A stretch of 64,000 nt of DNA from CALACW01 sp963627915 (lineage in GTDB: Bacteria; Bacillota; Clostridia; Oscillospirales; Acutalibacteraceae), in assembly GCA_963627915.1 (NCBI GenBank), contig CAVGCY010000067.1, positions 1 through 64,000 on the forward strand. The letters run 5' to 3'. Position numbers and translations under genes: made by a program. This document shows positions 52,001-60,181 of the stretch, piece after piece. The notes under the pieces were generated by a model, which had not been told where the DNA came from, did not search any database, and worked only from the letters and a program-made list of their open reading frames with translations. Position 1 is the stretch's first letter. Each line of letters starts with the position of its first letter.

Positions 52001-52159
52001 TTAAGCTGAAAATCTTACGATTTGTCCCTGTTTCTTTGATTCGACGTACTGTGTTCCCGCTTTTGCCGTCATCACGCCCGCCGCGGTAAAAAAGGCGAAG
52101 CTTAAGAATGCGGTTATTACCGCGCAGACGTACAGTATTCGTTTATATTCATTCTTCAT
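52001..52159 (-). CDS. 52-residue membrane peptide coupled to spoIIP
   Basis: Small gene below the usual length cutoff. It starts MKNEYKRILYVCAVITAF, has one hydrophobic segment (about 8-30) ending in an AGVMTAKAG stretch, and a basic tail. The start codon overlaps the end of spoIIP by 11 bases and is preceded by a near-perfect GGAGGA at the right spacing, strong evidence that it is translated with spoIIP. Unrecognised; may be a single-pass membrane peptide or a secreted peptide with a cleavable signal. Ends before a strong terminator. Confidence 0.7.
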   Translation of the reverse strand: MKNEYKRILYVCAVITAFLSFAFFTAAGVMTAKAGTQYVESKKQGQIVRFSA

Positions 52160-53279
52160 TTATACATTCCTCCAGCAGACTGCCGAGCGCATTTCCGACA
52201 TAATTCGCGCTTCTGACAGCTTCACCAAGCGTATTTGCGTCCGTCCCGAATTCGAGAAGAAGCGAATACGGCGTTACGTCCATATTGTACTGTCTTCTTG
52301 CAAAGAAAATCGGACGCATGAGCGATTCAAATTCATCCTGCACCGACTTTTGAAGAGCAAGCGCGAATGCAAGATTCTCCTCCCAGTTCGGAAAATCGGT
52401 AATCGACCCTTCTTCGCGCCCGGTTATAATCATAACCTGCGCCGCTTTTTCTCCGTTTATGTTTGCCGTGGGTTTATACCTGTCGTTGTTGTCGGCGTAT
52501 ATCGCGTCGCGGTGAACGTCGAGCGTAACTTTTATTGACGGATATTCACTGAGATATTTTTGAACCGCTTCTCTCGAACGGTCGTACGAGCCGGAATACG
52601 ACGAGTCGTAAATATTTTCATCATGAATTACCGTAAAGCCCTTTTCGTTAAGAACGCGCGTCAGTTCCGTTCCGATTCGTATCATGTTAAGAGCCGGGTC
52701 GCTGTTTCGGCTCTGCCACTTTTCCGAATAAACGCCGTTGTCGAGCAGCTTGTAGCATTCTGTCGTATGCGTGTGATATATAAGAACGCAGGGCTGCGAT
52801 TTGTCCTCGATTTCGAGCGATGTAAAATTCTCCGCCATTTTTTCAAAATCGGGTTTCTCTCCGTTCGTAGCGTTTTGAATCAAAACGTTTCCGACTGCGT
52901 CCGTCGCCTTTGTTTCGGACATATCTTTCTCAATAACTTTGCCGCTGTCGGGGTAAAGTCCCTCGTTGTATGCGGTTTCGGCTTTTTTCTCAGCCTTTGA
53001 AATATCGGAATACGGATCCTCCGGCTCGTCGAGAACATTATCGCGCGCGGGATCGTCAAGCCGAATATCCGCGTCGGGCAGGACGCAGTTTATAATATAT
53101 TTTTCGACGTTTTCTATTCTTTCATACGGCATTGCAATCTCTGCACACAGCCTTGTAAACGCGCCGGGGGATTCGTCCGCGTTCAACTCCGAACGAAGAA
53201 TAAACGGAGTCGGTAAAAATAAAATAATTGCCAAAACGGAAATGAGCGCGTCTTTCCTTAAGGATTTTTTTTGATTCAT
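52149..53279 (-). CDS. spoIIP: Stage II sporulation protein P
   Basis: 376 residues. N-terminal membrane segment (about 8-30), a long linker, and the amidase domain with VLIYHTHTTECY, VTLDVHRDAI and LLEFGTDANT as zinc-binding and catalytic motifs. SpoIIP degrades septal peptidoglycan during forespore engulfment together with SpoIID and SpoIIM. ATG at 53279 has GGGAGGAG upstream; the frame extends 23 codons further without good signals. It follows gpr by 70 bases, the usual order in Firmicutes. Confidence 0.93.
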   Translation of the reverse strand: MNQKKSLRKDALISVLAIILFLPTPFILRSELNADESPGAFTRLCAEIAMPYERIENVEKYIINCVLPDADIRLDDPARDNVLDEPEDPYSDISKAEKKAETAYNEGLYPDSGKVIEKDMSETKATDAVGNVLIQNATNGEKPDFEKMAENFTSLEIEDKSQPCVLIYHTHTTECYKLLDNGVYSEKWQSRNSDPALNMIRIGTELTRVLNEKGFTVIHDENIYDSSYSGSYDRSREAVQKYLSEYPSIKVTLDVHRDAIYADNNDRYKPTANINGEKAAQVMIITGREEGSITDFPNWEENLAFALALQKSVQDEFESLMRPIFFARRQYNMDVTPYSLLLEFGTDANTLGEAVRSANYVGNALGSLLEECINEE

Positions 53280-53349
53280 TCCGACTCCTCCCGGACTGAT
53301 TTTATACAGTCTTATCTGTAAAAAATATGCGCCGGGACGGAGAAACATT

Positions 53350-54201
53350 CTACATGAGGGTCAGCATTTCCTCTGCCGTGATATCGTTTTGCAGCGCGCA
53401 GTTTATCGCAAGGGCAATAAGCTTTGCTCCTCTGTTTACTATTATGTCCGACTCTCTCGGACAGACTATCATTTCTAAAAAATCTCCGTCGTTTTTTGAA
53501 TCCGTTTCATCGGCAATGTTTTTTGCGCTTATGACGGTAGGAATCCCTATTGAGATTACGGGGATTCCTATTGTTTTTTCGCTGATTTCGGCGCGTCTGT
53601 TTCCGACTCCCGAGCCGGGAGAAATGCCGGTTGTGCTTATCTGAACCGTGCTTGCAAGTCTTGAAAGCTTCATGGCGGCGAGCGCGTCGACGGCTATTAT
53701 CGCAGAGGGCTTGACTTTCTGCGCAAGACCTTTTATAATTTCCGATGTTTCTATTCCCGTTTTCCCGAGCACTCCCGGGGTTACGGCGCATACGCTCCGA
53801 AGATGAGGCATTCCGATATCTTTTTTTAATTCTTCCGTAATGTGGCGCGTCGCGAATATCATAGATGCGCACATGGGACCCAGCGCGTCGGCGGTTATTT
53901 CGTCGTTGCCGAGTCCAACCGTCATTATACAACCGTCGCTCGGCAGAACGCTTTTTATTTCCTCTGTCAATGCGGACAGCCTTCCGTCGAGAAGCTGCGA
54001 GTCATGAGAAAACGACGGAACTTCAATAGTTATATACCGTCCGCGCGGTTTGCCTATGGCGCGTTCGCCCTCCTCGGAAACAACTCTTATTTCATTTACC
54101 TTCGCATCTTGGTAATCTCTGGTTTCGCTCTCTACTCCGTTAATTTTTCCCGTACCCAGAAGCGCGCGCCGTTCGAGCGCGATATCCGTTAGAAATTTCA
54201 T
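53350..54201 (-). CDS. gpr: GPR germination protease
   Basis: 283 residues, somewhat shorter than the Bacillus protein. It opens with FLTDIALERRALLG, the prosequence region, and contains VGLGNDEITADALGP, CAVTPGVLGKTGIET, IAVDALAAMKLSRL and the C-terminal core of the A25 peptidases. GPR destroys small acid-soluble proteins when spores germinate. AGGGAGG precedes the ATG. Divergent from rpsT, convergent to nothing. Supports a spore-forming organism. Confidence 0.94.
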   Translation of the reverse strand: MKFLTDIALERRALLGTGKINGVESETRDYQDAKVNEIRVVSEEGERAIGKPRGRYITIEVPSFSHDSQLLDGRLSALTEEIKSVLPSDGCIMTVGLGNDEITADALGPMCASMIFATRHITEELKKDIGMPHLRSVCAVTPGVLGKTGIETSEIIKGLAQKVKPSAIIAVDALAAMKLSRLASTVQISTTGISPGSGVGNRRAEISEKTIGIPVISIGIPTVISAKNIADETDSKNDGDFLEMIVCPRESDIIVNRGAKLIALAINCALQNDITAEEMLTLM

Positions 54202-54268
54202 TATTATTCCTCCCTTTTATTATTTGCCCCTCAGGTAAAAGAATATTTCAGATTTTTTTAAAAAGTTA

Positions 54269-54297
54269 TTGCAATTCGGACGTTTAAGTGGTATTAT
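54269..54297 (+). promoter_or_regulatory. Promoter of rpsT
   Basis: TTGCAA, 17-base spacer, TATTAT, 33 bases before the ATG. Confidence 0.75.
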
Positions 54298-54329
54298 AAT
54301 AAACTGTATAAGACGAAGGAGGTGTCATG

Positions 54330-54593
54330 ATGCCTAATATTAAATCAGCGAAGAAACGCGTACTTGTTAATAAGACAAAGGCAGCCCGTAATAAGTCTGC
54401 AAATTCTGCTCTTAAAACCGCTCTTAAGAAAGCTAATGCTGCTATCGATACGAACGCGGCCGATAAAGCAGACGCAGTTAAAGCCGCAGAGAAGAAAATT
54501 GACCAGGCAGTTGCTAAGGGACTTATCCATAAGAACAATGCTGCCCGTAAAAAGTCTGCTCTTGCAGTAAAGCTTAATAAATCAAACGCTTGA
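54330..54593 (+). CDS. rpsT: 30S ribosomal protein S20
   Basis: 87 residues, normal length. PNIKSAKKRVLVNKTKAARNKSANSALKT start and basic, helical repeats throughout; AAADAV-like and IHKNNAARKKSALAVKLNK blocks are typical. Binds 16S rRNA early in assembly. The second ATG (54330) was chosen because AAGGAGG lies seven bases upstream. Divergent from gpr-spoIIP. Confidence 0.96.
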   Translation: MPNIKSAKKRVLVNKTKAARNKSANSALKTALKKANAAIDTNAADKADAVKAAEKKIDQAVAKGLIHKNNAARKKSALAVKLNKSNA

Positions 54594-54641
54594 TTTTTCC
54601 GGCGTTCGTTTTGCATTTATCAACGAAAGGATGGTTTCCAA

Positions 54642-54818
54642 ATGAAAAAGTTACTTAAAGTTATCGCTGTTATCTCTGCCATCGCAGGCGTAGCCGCAGC
54701 GGTTTATTTTGCCGTTAAGAAATTCACGGAGAAAAAACAGCAGATCGGAAATAATGAGGAGAACTACGTTTCCTGCTCATGCTGCGATGAGGAGTTTATC
54801 TCCGAGACAGTAGCCTGA
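54642..54818 (+). CDS. 58-residue membrane protein with C-terminal CxCC motif
   Basis: Short frame starting MKKLLKVIAVISAIAGVAAAV with one membrane helix (about 4-25), a charged FTEKKQQIGNNEEN stretch and a tail SCSCCDEEFIS with three cysteines in CxCC form. GAAAGGATGG lies about ten bases before the ATG. It follows rpsT by 48 bases and precedes a strong hairpin, so it is likely co-transcribed with rpsT. Unrecognised; the cysteines could bind metal or form a redox or lipidation site. Confidence 0.72.
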   Translation: MKKLLKVIAVISAIAGVAAAVYFAVKKFTEKKQQIGNNEENYVSCSCCDEEFISETVA

Positions 54819-54854
54819 TCTGATTTCGCTTGAGTTGGTATATGAAAAGTTAAA

Positions 54855-54882
54855 GAAGGACCGTGCGAATGCACGGTCCTTC
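54855..54882 (+). terminator. Perfect 12-base-pair hairpin after rpsT and the CxCC peptide
   Basis: GAAGGACCGTGC pairs perfectly with GCACGGTCCTTC around a GAAT tetraloop. No T run follows at once, so the element may be a processing or protein-binding hairpin as well as a terminator. Confidence 0.65.
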
Positions 54883-54912
54883 AGCATGTCAAAAACTGCT
54901 TTTCGACATGCT
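54883..54912 (+). other. Second hairpin directly abutting the first
   Basis: AGCATGTC (54883-54890) pairs with GACATGCT (54905-54912). The loop contains AAAAACTGCTTTT. It directly follows the first hairpin without a gap, forming a two-stem structure. Confidence 0.5.
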
Positions 54913-55058
54913 GTGAGACTATTGGGAATGCGCCTTAATTTTTATCGGCAGTGATAGCAGTAATTATAAAATCTTAAATCGAAGAACTGTTTTTTTGTTT
55001 TATTTTTTTTCGGATTTTTAAATTTATTTTAAGATATGAAAAAAACCAAGACGATAAC

Positions 55059-55087
55059 TTGACTTCATTTTGTATATTTATTAAAAT
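55059..55087 (+). promoter_or_regulatory. Promoter of the PrsW/surface-protein operon
   Basis: TTGACT, 17-base spacer, TAAAAT, about 55 bases before the ATG at 55143. Confidence 0.72.
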
Positions 55088-55142
55088 AAACTTAGAGAGA
55101 TATTGCTAAAAATGCGGATGGTGCGGGACGGGAGTTTTTCGT

Positions 55143-55805
55143 ATGAATGCCATAATAATATCAAATATATCCTTGCTTGTCTGTGCCCTGGCGGGATTTG
55201 CCTACGGTTTGATTATGATGTACAGAAAGAAACAGCCGTTGTATTTTAAGCTGATGGTTTTTCCGATTGCGTGTCAGGTCTTTGTGCGTGCGTTTTATGT
55301 GATAACGCTTTTATGCTACGGCGAACTGCCGAATACGTTCAATCTCGGATTGTTTGGTTTTGCGGCGTTTCTCCTGTTCCTGTATTTGCCGAACGTTGGG
55401 GTAATGGATCATTTGCTTGATGAAAAAAGGAAGGGCTTTACAAAGCAGAAGCTTCTTTCTTTGATTGTTCCGTTTGCTGAGCTTGCGGCGGCGGTTTTTG
55501 TTTTCTTTGCCGAATCCGTTTCGCCTTCCGTCCGTATTACCTTTGCGGTTCTGACGGTTATTGCGGGCTTCGCCGGATATTTCAACATGAAGCATCTGCT
55601 TATTCCCGACGTTGAGGACGGTATTTTAAAGGCTTTGAAAAAATTCAATTTGATCTGTGTTCTGCTTGAAATTTTCACACTTGCGGAGGTCGGATTTTAT
55701 TATCTGAATTTTGAAGGACTTATTGTTATACAGATACTGCTCGGTATTTTATATATCGCATTTCTGCCGTTTCTTAATAAGGAGATAAAAAAATGGATTC
55801 AATGA
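55143..55805 (+). CDS. Polytopic membrane protein of unknown function
   Basis: 220 residues with six or seven hydrophobic segments spaced evenly over the length, a basic KKQPLYFK loop and a short charged C-terminus. No family recognised. GGGAG lies before the ATG. The PrsW gene starts inside its end (13-base overlap), so the two are probably made together and may form a complex in the membrane. Confidence 0.75.
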   Translation: MNAIIISNISLLVCALAGFAYGLIMMYRKKQPLYFKLMVFPIACQVFVRAFYVITLLCYGELPNTFNLGLFGFAAFLLFLYLPNVGVMDHLLDEKRKGFTKQKLLSLIVPFAELAAAVFVFFAESVSPSVRITFAVLTVIAGFAGYFNMKHLLIPDVEDGILKALKKFNLICVLLEIFTLAEVGFYYLNFEGLIVIQILLGILYIAFLPFLNKEIKKWIQ

Positions 55806-56470
55806 GCTATATTCTCTTTATTTGCATAGCCGTTCCGTTGGGTATGACGCTTATACCTATTGAAAAAAAATCACGTAAAATAGTTGCGGCTCTCCTGGCG
55901 GGAATGTTTCTTTGTCTTTTTGTCAGTGAGGTAAACGGACTTCTTCTGCGAGTGACGGGAAATACGATGCTGTACCTTACGACAAACGTTACACCCGTTA
56001 CCGAGGAGTTTGTTAAGGTTCTGCCTGTAATATATTACGCATATTTTTTCTCAGATGACAGAAGATCCGTTACAACCGTTGCGTTTGCGACGGGAGTCGG
56101 CTTTGCGATGCTTGAAAATATTATTATATTAATGCAGCATATAGAAACCGCGAACCTTTTGTTTGCTTTGATAAGGGGCTTCAGCACGGGACTTATGCAC
56201 GGTATTACAACGGTGCTGGTGGCGAACTTTGTTCCGTATATTCACAAAAAGAAAAAACTTTTTTTGTGCGGAGTTATCTGTTCGTTTAATTTAGCCGTTA
56301 TATTCCACGCCGTGTTTAATCTTCTTGTGGAGGCTGATTCCGTTGTTGCAAACAGAATCGGATATTTCCTCCCCATTTCCGTATATCTGGTTATAAATAT
56401 TTTTGTTTTAAAAAATCTTTTCGCAAAATTAAAATCAAAAAAAGCGAAGAAAAACGCATTAAGTCAGTAA
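55793..56470 (+). CDS. prsW: PrsW-family intramembrane metalloprotease
   Basis: 225 residues, about seven membrane segments. All family motifs are visible: PVTEEFVKVLP (EExxK), TGVGFAMLENI (GFAxxEN), GLMHGITTVL (His-containing helix) and IFHAVFNLL (HxxxN). In Bacillus PrsW cleaves the anti-sigma factor RsiW; relatives cut other single-pass proteins. Here no sigma factor is nearby; instead single-pass surface proteins follow in the same operon, so these could be substrates. AAGGAG lies before the ATG. Confidence 0.85.
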   Translation: MDSMSYILFICIAVPLGMTLIPIEKKSRKIVAALLAGMFLCLFVSEVNGLLLRVTGNTMLYLTTNVTPVTEEFVKVLPVIYYAYFFSDDRRSVTTVAFATGVGFAMLENIIILMQHIETANLLFALIRGFSTGLMHGITTVLVANFVPYIHKKKKLFLCGVICSFNLAVIFHAVFNLLVEADSVVANRIGYFLPISVYLVINIFVLKNLFAKLKSKKAKKNALSQ

Positions 56471-56555
56471 TTTTTATTATATGCCGCGTCGAGCCGACTC
56501 CCGGAATCGGAAATCGGAATTTTAAGCGTTCATATAATTTCGGCGGTGAGAGATA

Positions 56556-57863
56556 TTGAATAAAATGAAGAAAAAAATGTTTTCGCATGCTTTGAAAACA
56601 GTCTGTATTGTGCTTTTGTTCGTTATGACGGCAAGTTGCTTATCCGTGTGCGGATACGCCGCTTCGTACGGAATTTCGGAGATTGCAGCTGCGGCGGGAC
56701 CGGACGGACGTGCGAGCCTCGAGAATAACGGTTATACGGTTTTGTTTCAGAGTATGAATCTTGTTTCCGATGCGGATTCAACGGTAGTCATAGGGTATAA
56801 AAAGGGCGCGGACGCAATTACGGATGTGATTGCGTCGTCGCAGAAGAGCGATACCGTCACGTACGGCGGCTGTACGTATCAATCGGTTTCCGATATCAGC
56901 CTGAATTACGGTACTGACGCAGAGCCTGTTTATCTGTATTATACAAAGGACAGTTCGGCGGGAAACATAATAACGTCTATTGATACTGTATCGGGCTTTT
57001 CGGGAACGGACGAGATTCTTTCTCTGAGAAACGACGGCTCATCTCCTGTCAGAACGGTTGACGGAACGCTTGCAAATATGGACAGCGGAATCGAAAACTG
57101 CGAGATATATCTTTTGATTTACAGAAGCGCGGATATCAAAAAATATATTTCCGATGTATGCGTTGTCAGGGGGGCGTCAAAGACTGAAGCGGTTAACAGC
57201 GCCGCATCCCAGGGCTGTGATTATTATCTGGATAATGATTTCGGCGGCGGCAGTGAGGCTGTATATATTGCTTACAAGAGAACGTCTGACGCGGGTAATG
57301 CCGTGACGAAGCTTACCGTAACGGATTTTGAAATTCATTTGGAAAAAGACGGACAGACGGGCGCATATTTAATGGATATATCTGCCGGAAAGCTTTTCGG
57401 CGAAAGCTTTGAATTGGGAGACTGGGCAGGTATTTACGCTTTGTATGACAAGTCTCTGACTAAAACCTCCGACGCATACAAACAGCTTCTTTCAAGCACG
57501 CAGACGTGCAGCTGTGTTTTTGCCGGCAGTCCGGGTATCTATGCGGTTTATGAGGGCAATTTTTCATCGGACGGCTCGGCTGAGGCAGAGAGCGCGGATT
57601 ATGCCGTGTCGGGAAATTCGTCGGGAGCCGCAATGGACGAGTTTTATGACATAGACAAGTCTGAGGTTACGACTTCGGCTCAGACGGATTTGCAGGGCGG
57701 TACTACGGCTTCCGTTGTCAATAAGGGCAATATTGTTGCAATTGTATGTCTTTCGATAATTTTGATATTGATTATTGCCGGTGCGCTGATTTATATAAAA
57801 AGAAGAAAATCAAGTAAAAAAACAATTGTAGGGGATGGACAAAATGGTAAAGAGAATGATTAA
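56556..57863 (+). CDS. Surface protein with four Y-x-Y/ITDI beta motifs and C-terminal membrane anchor
   Basis: 435 residues. Signal peptide (about 1-35), an extracytoplasmic region of about 350 residues, one membrane helix near 398-418 (AIVCLSIILILIIAGALIYI) and a basic tail. The outside region has four similar strands: TVVIGYKKGADAITDV, PVYLYYTKDSSAGNIITSI, EIYLLIYRSADIKKYISDV and AVYIAYKRTSDAGNAVTKL. They recur in the next genes and resemble the repeat of the MABP beta-prism domain. TTG start with GGTGAGAG upstream. The next gene starts inside its end. Confidence 0.7.
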   Translation: MNKMKKKMFSHALKTVCIVLLFVMTASCLSVCGYAASYGISEIAAAAGPDGRASLENNGYTVLFQSMNLVSDADSTVVIGYKKGADAITDVIASSQKSDTVTYGGCTYQSVSDISLNYGTDAEPVYLYYTKDSSAGNIITSIDTVSGFSGTDEILSLRNDGSSPVRTVDGTLANMDSGIENCEIYLLIYRSADIKKYISDVCVVRGASKTEAVNSAASQGCDYYLDNDFGGGSEAVYIAYKRTSDAGNAVTKLTVTDFEIHLEKDGQTGAYLMDISAGKLFGESFELGDWAGIYALYDKSLTKTSDAYKQLLSSTQTCSCVFAGSPGIYAVYEGNFSSDGSAEAESADYAVSGNSSGAAMDEFYDIDKSEVTTSAQTDLQGGTTASVVNKGNIVAIVCLSIILILIIAGALIYIKRRKSSKKTIVGDGQNGKEND

Positions 57864-60093
57864 ATCAACTATCAGCGTGCTTCTGGCTCTTATTATAGCC
57901 TCGTCTGTTTGTATAAACGCATTTGCTGCGTCATCAAAACAGAAATATATAAAGGATATGATAATCAGCTACGGCGACACTGCGGATGAGGCAAAATCGT
58001 GGCTTACGGATAACGGTTATACCGTACTCGATTATGATTTGAACGAGGGCGCCGATACCGGTATGTCAACAAAAAGAGCGGTATATTTAGGATATACGGC
58101 TACTGACGACGCAAGCGAGGCTGTCAGAGATATCCGTTTGATGAACATGAACGGCGGATACAGCTTTAATGACTATGAGATGATTCTTGATGAATACAAG
58201 AGCAGTATACAGGTGTTTATCAATAATTTTATCGCATCATTAAACGAGTTTAGAAATAATTATAAACAAGGCAGGCAGAGAGCGGTTTCGGCATACGAAT
58301 TTCTCAATCTCCTTTATGACGACGATACCGACGCATATATGGGCGATCTCCTTCTTAAAAGAATAAAAGAGGAATATACGGACGCCGAATGGAACGCACT
58401 TTCCGCAGAGGAGAAGAAAAAGACTGTGGATATGACGACCGTTCTTATGCAGGGAAACGGTGACGCTGTGCTTGCGATTGAACAGATTGTTGCCATGGCG
58501 ACGGATGATACCGATACTCTTTGGGCCGAAAGATATTCAAGTGCAAAGACGTATGACGATATGCTCGACGATGTAATGAAAAGCGGACGCATGACCGTAA
58601 ACGACGCAGAGAAACAGCTTGCAGGCGAATATGATGACGACGCAAAGATCATAGCTTCAAAAATCGAGGACTATAAAACATATCTTTACAAATATACCTA
58701 TGCGGATATAAGCTTTTCCTCAACGCAGGAGGAGATTGACGCATATCTTGATTCATATAAGAAAGCCGAGGTTGCTTTCGATTATGTAAACTGGTTTTCG
58801 GCGGGTACGCAGTATGAGGTTCTCAATGTTCTGATGAATGACGACATATCGCTTCTCGATTTGCTTACGGGGGAAGATTTCGATATTCAAAATGAAGACA
58901 GATGTATGCTTTATCCTCTTGTTGCGTCCTTGACGGACGGACAGAGAGCGTGTCTTGAATTTTTGCCGTTGTACAAGGTGGTTGCACTCGGCATAAGTGA
59001 TGACGACGCAACAAAGGAGGTAATGTCCGGTTTTGATATCGATTCGCTCCGTGAGCAGAAAAATTCCGTGTACGACGGCGTTGACCGTACCATATTTCAG
59101 GGCTCAATCGCCTTGACGAATGAGGCGCTCAAGCTTCAGGCGTCGTCCGGCAAGCCGGCTCTCGATAACCAGGATGATAAAAATAAAATATCTGCGGCAA
59201 CGTGGGTTTTGTGGGGTGCTTCCGGTTTTTGCGCTTTGATGTCGGGTGCCGCATTCGCCTTTAGCTCCTATGTCGGTAAGACGCTGTCGTCTACGCTGAA
59301 ATCAAAAGCCGATCAGCTTTTCACTGATTCGCAGAAGGCATTTTCGAAATACTTTAATTCTCTTACAAAAGAAGATCGCAGTGCGTATGATTCTATTTGT
59401 AAGGATATGGATCGTACAAATAAAAGCTATGCGGCAACCGGAACATGGTCCAAATATTTATATTATGCCGGTATAGCATTGGTGTGTGTTACCGTAATTC
59501 TTCTGGGAATTTCGCTTTGGCGCACGATCGCTGATATGAGGGATTATTACAAGGCGGAATTTACGCCTATTCCGAGACTGATACTTAACGAGACGGTAAA
59601 CGATAATGACGAAAAGGATTACGCCTTTTATTCGGTCGTAAAATGCAACCGAGTTCAGATGGGTATGTCGGATGACAGAACCGAGATTCTTGAGGATTAC
59701 GGAGATTTGAACGGCGATGTCGGACGGCAGTGGCTTGCGCTTTATATATCGAAGGATCCCAATGCGGGCGACCCGGTTACGACGGATCTCAAGGTTCGTT
59801 ATGAGGACAGCAATCTTCCGTCCTCAGAGTACACCGCGCTTTCGCTTTTCTGTGAAAATTCCGCCCGTAACCTGACAGATAAGAAATCCGGCTTTACGTA
59901 TGCCGACGATAAGAACGGAATATATATGTTTTTCAATACCGATAAATACGTTTTCGCAGGAAGCGTATTTTCAAACGGTTTATACATAACAGCCGGCGTG
60001 GTATTCGCAGCCGTTATCGGTGTTGCGGCGTTTTTTGCCGGATACAACGTCAGAAAGAAAAAGGAGCTGAAAAATTCAGCGGTAAACGGTTAA
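57844..60093 (+). CDS. Large anchored surface protein, paralogue of the flanking motif proteins
   Basis: 749 residues. Signal peptide (MVKRMIKSTISVLLALIIAS...), one motif unit near residues 40-90 (NGYTVLDYDLNEGADTG..., AVYLGYTATDDASEAVRDI), a long helical region containing the LTDGQRACLEF block, two internal hydrophobic segments, a second motif unit near 630-650 (WLALYISKDPNAGDPVT) and a C-terminal membrane helix with basic tail. The ATG at 57844 was chosen since AGGGG lies nine bases upstream; the frame opens at 57835. It overlaps the previous gene by 20 bases, showing tight coupling. Confidence 0.72.
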   Translation: MVKRMIKSTISVLLALIIASSVCINAFAASSKQKYIKDMIISYGDTADEAKSWLTDNGYTVLDYDLNEGADTGMSTKRAVYLGYTATDDASEAVRDIRLMNMNGGYSFNDYEMILDEYKSSIQVFINNFIASLNEFRNNYKQGRQRAVSAYEFLNLLYDDDTDAYMGDLLLKRIKEEYTDAEWNALSAEEKKKTVDMTTVLMQGNGDAVLAIEQIVAMATDDTDTLWAERYSSAKTYDDMLDDVMKSGRMTVNDAEKQLAGEYDDDAKIIASKIEDYKTYLYKYTYADISFSSTQEEIDAYLDSYKKAEVAFDYVNWFSAGTQYEVLNVLMNDDISLLDLLTGEDFDIQNEDRCMLYPLVASLTDGQRACLEFLPLYKVVALGISDDDATKEVMSGFDIDSLREQKNSVYDGVDRTIFQGSIALTNEALKLQASSGKPALDNQDDKNKISAATWVLWGASGFCALMSGAAFAFSSYVGKTLSSTLKSKADQLFTDSQKAFSKYFNSLTKEDRSAYDSICKDMDRTNKSYAATGTWSKYLYYAGIALVCVTVILLGISLWRTIADMRDYYKAEFTPIPRLILNETVNDNDEKDYAFYSVVKCNRVQMGMSDDRTEILEDYGDLNGDVGRQWLALYISKDPNAGDPVTTDLKVRYEDSNLPSSEYTALSLFCENSARNLTDKKSGFTYADDKNGIYMFFNTDKYVFAGSVFSNGLYITAGVVFAAVIGVAAFFAGYNVRKKKELKNSAVNG

Positions 60094-60181
60094 AAATCTT
60101 CAGACGCTTTTACGGTATCCGTTTTCTTTGTAATTAATAAAGAGAAACGGCTCCGTACAGGTGCTAACGGGAATGATTTTA

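Larger units (their letters stand above)
54819..55142. other. 324-base gap before the surface-protein operon
   Basis: Contains the two stacked hairpins (54855-54912), a T-rich stretch (54990-55030) and the promoter for the next operon. No open frame of note. Confidence 0.6.
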
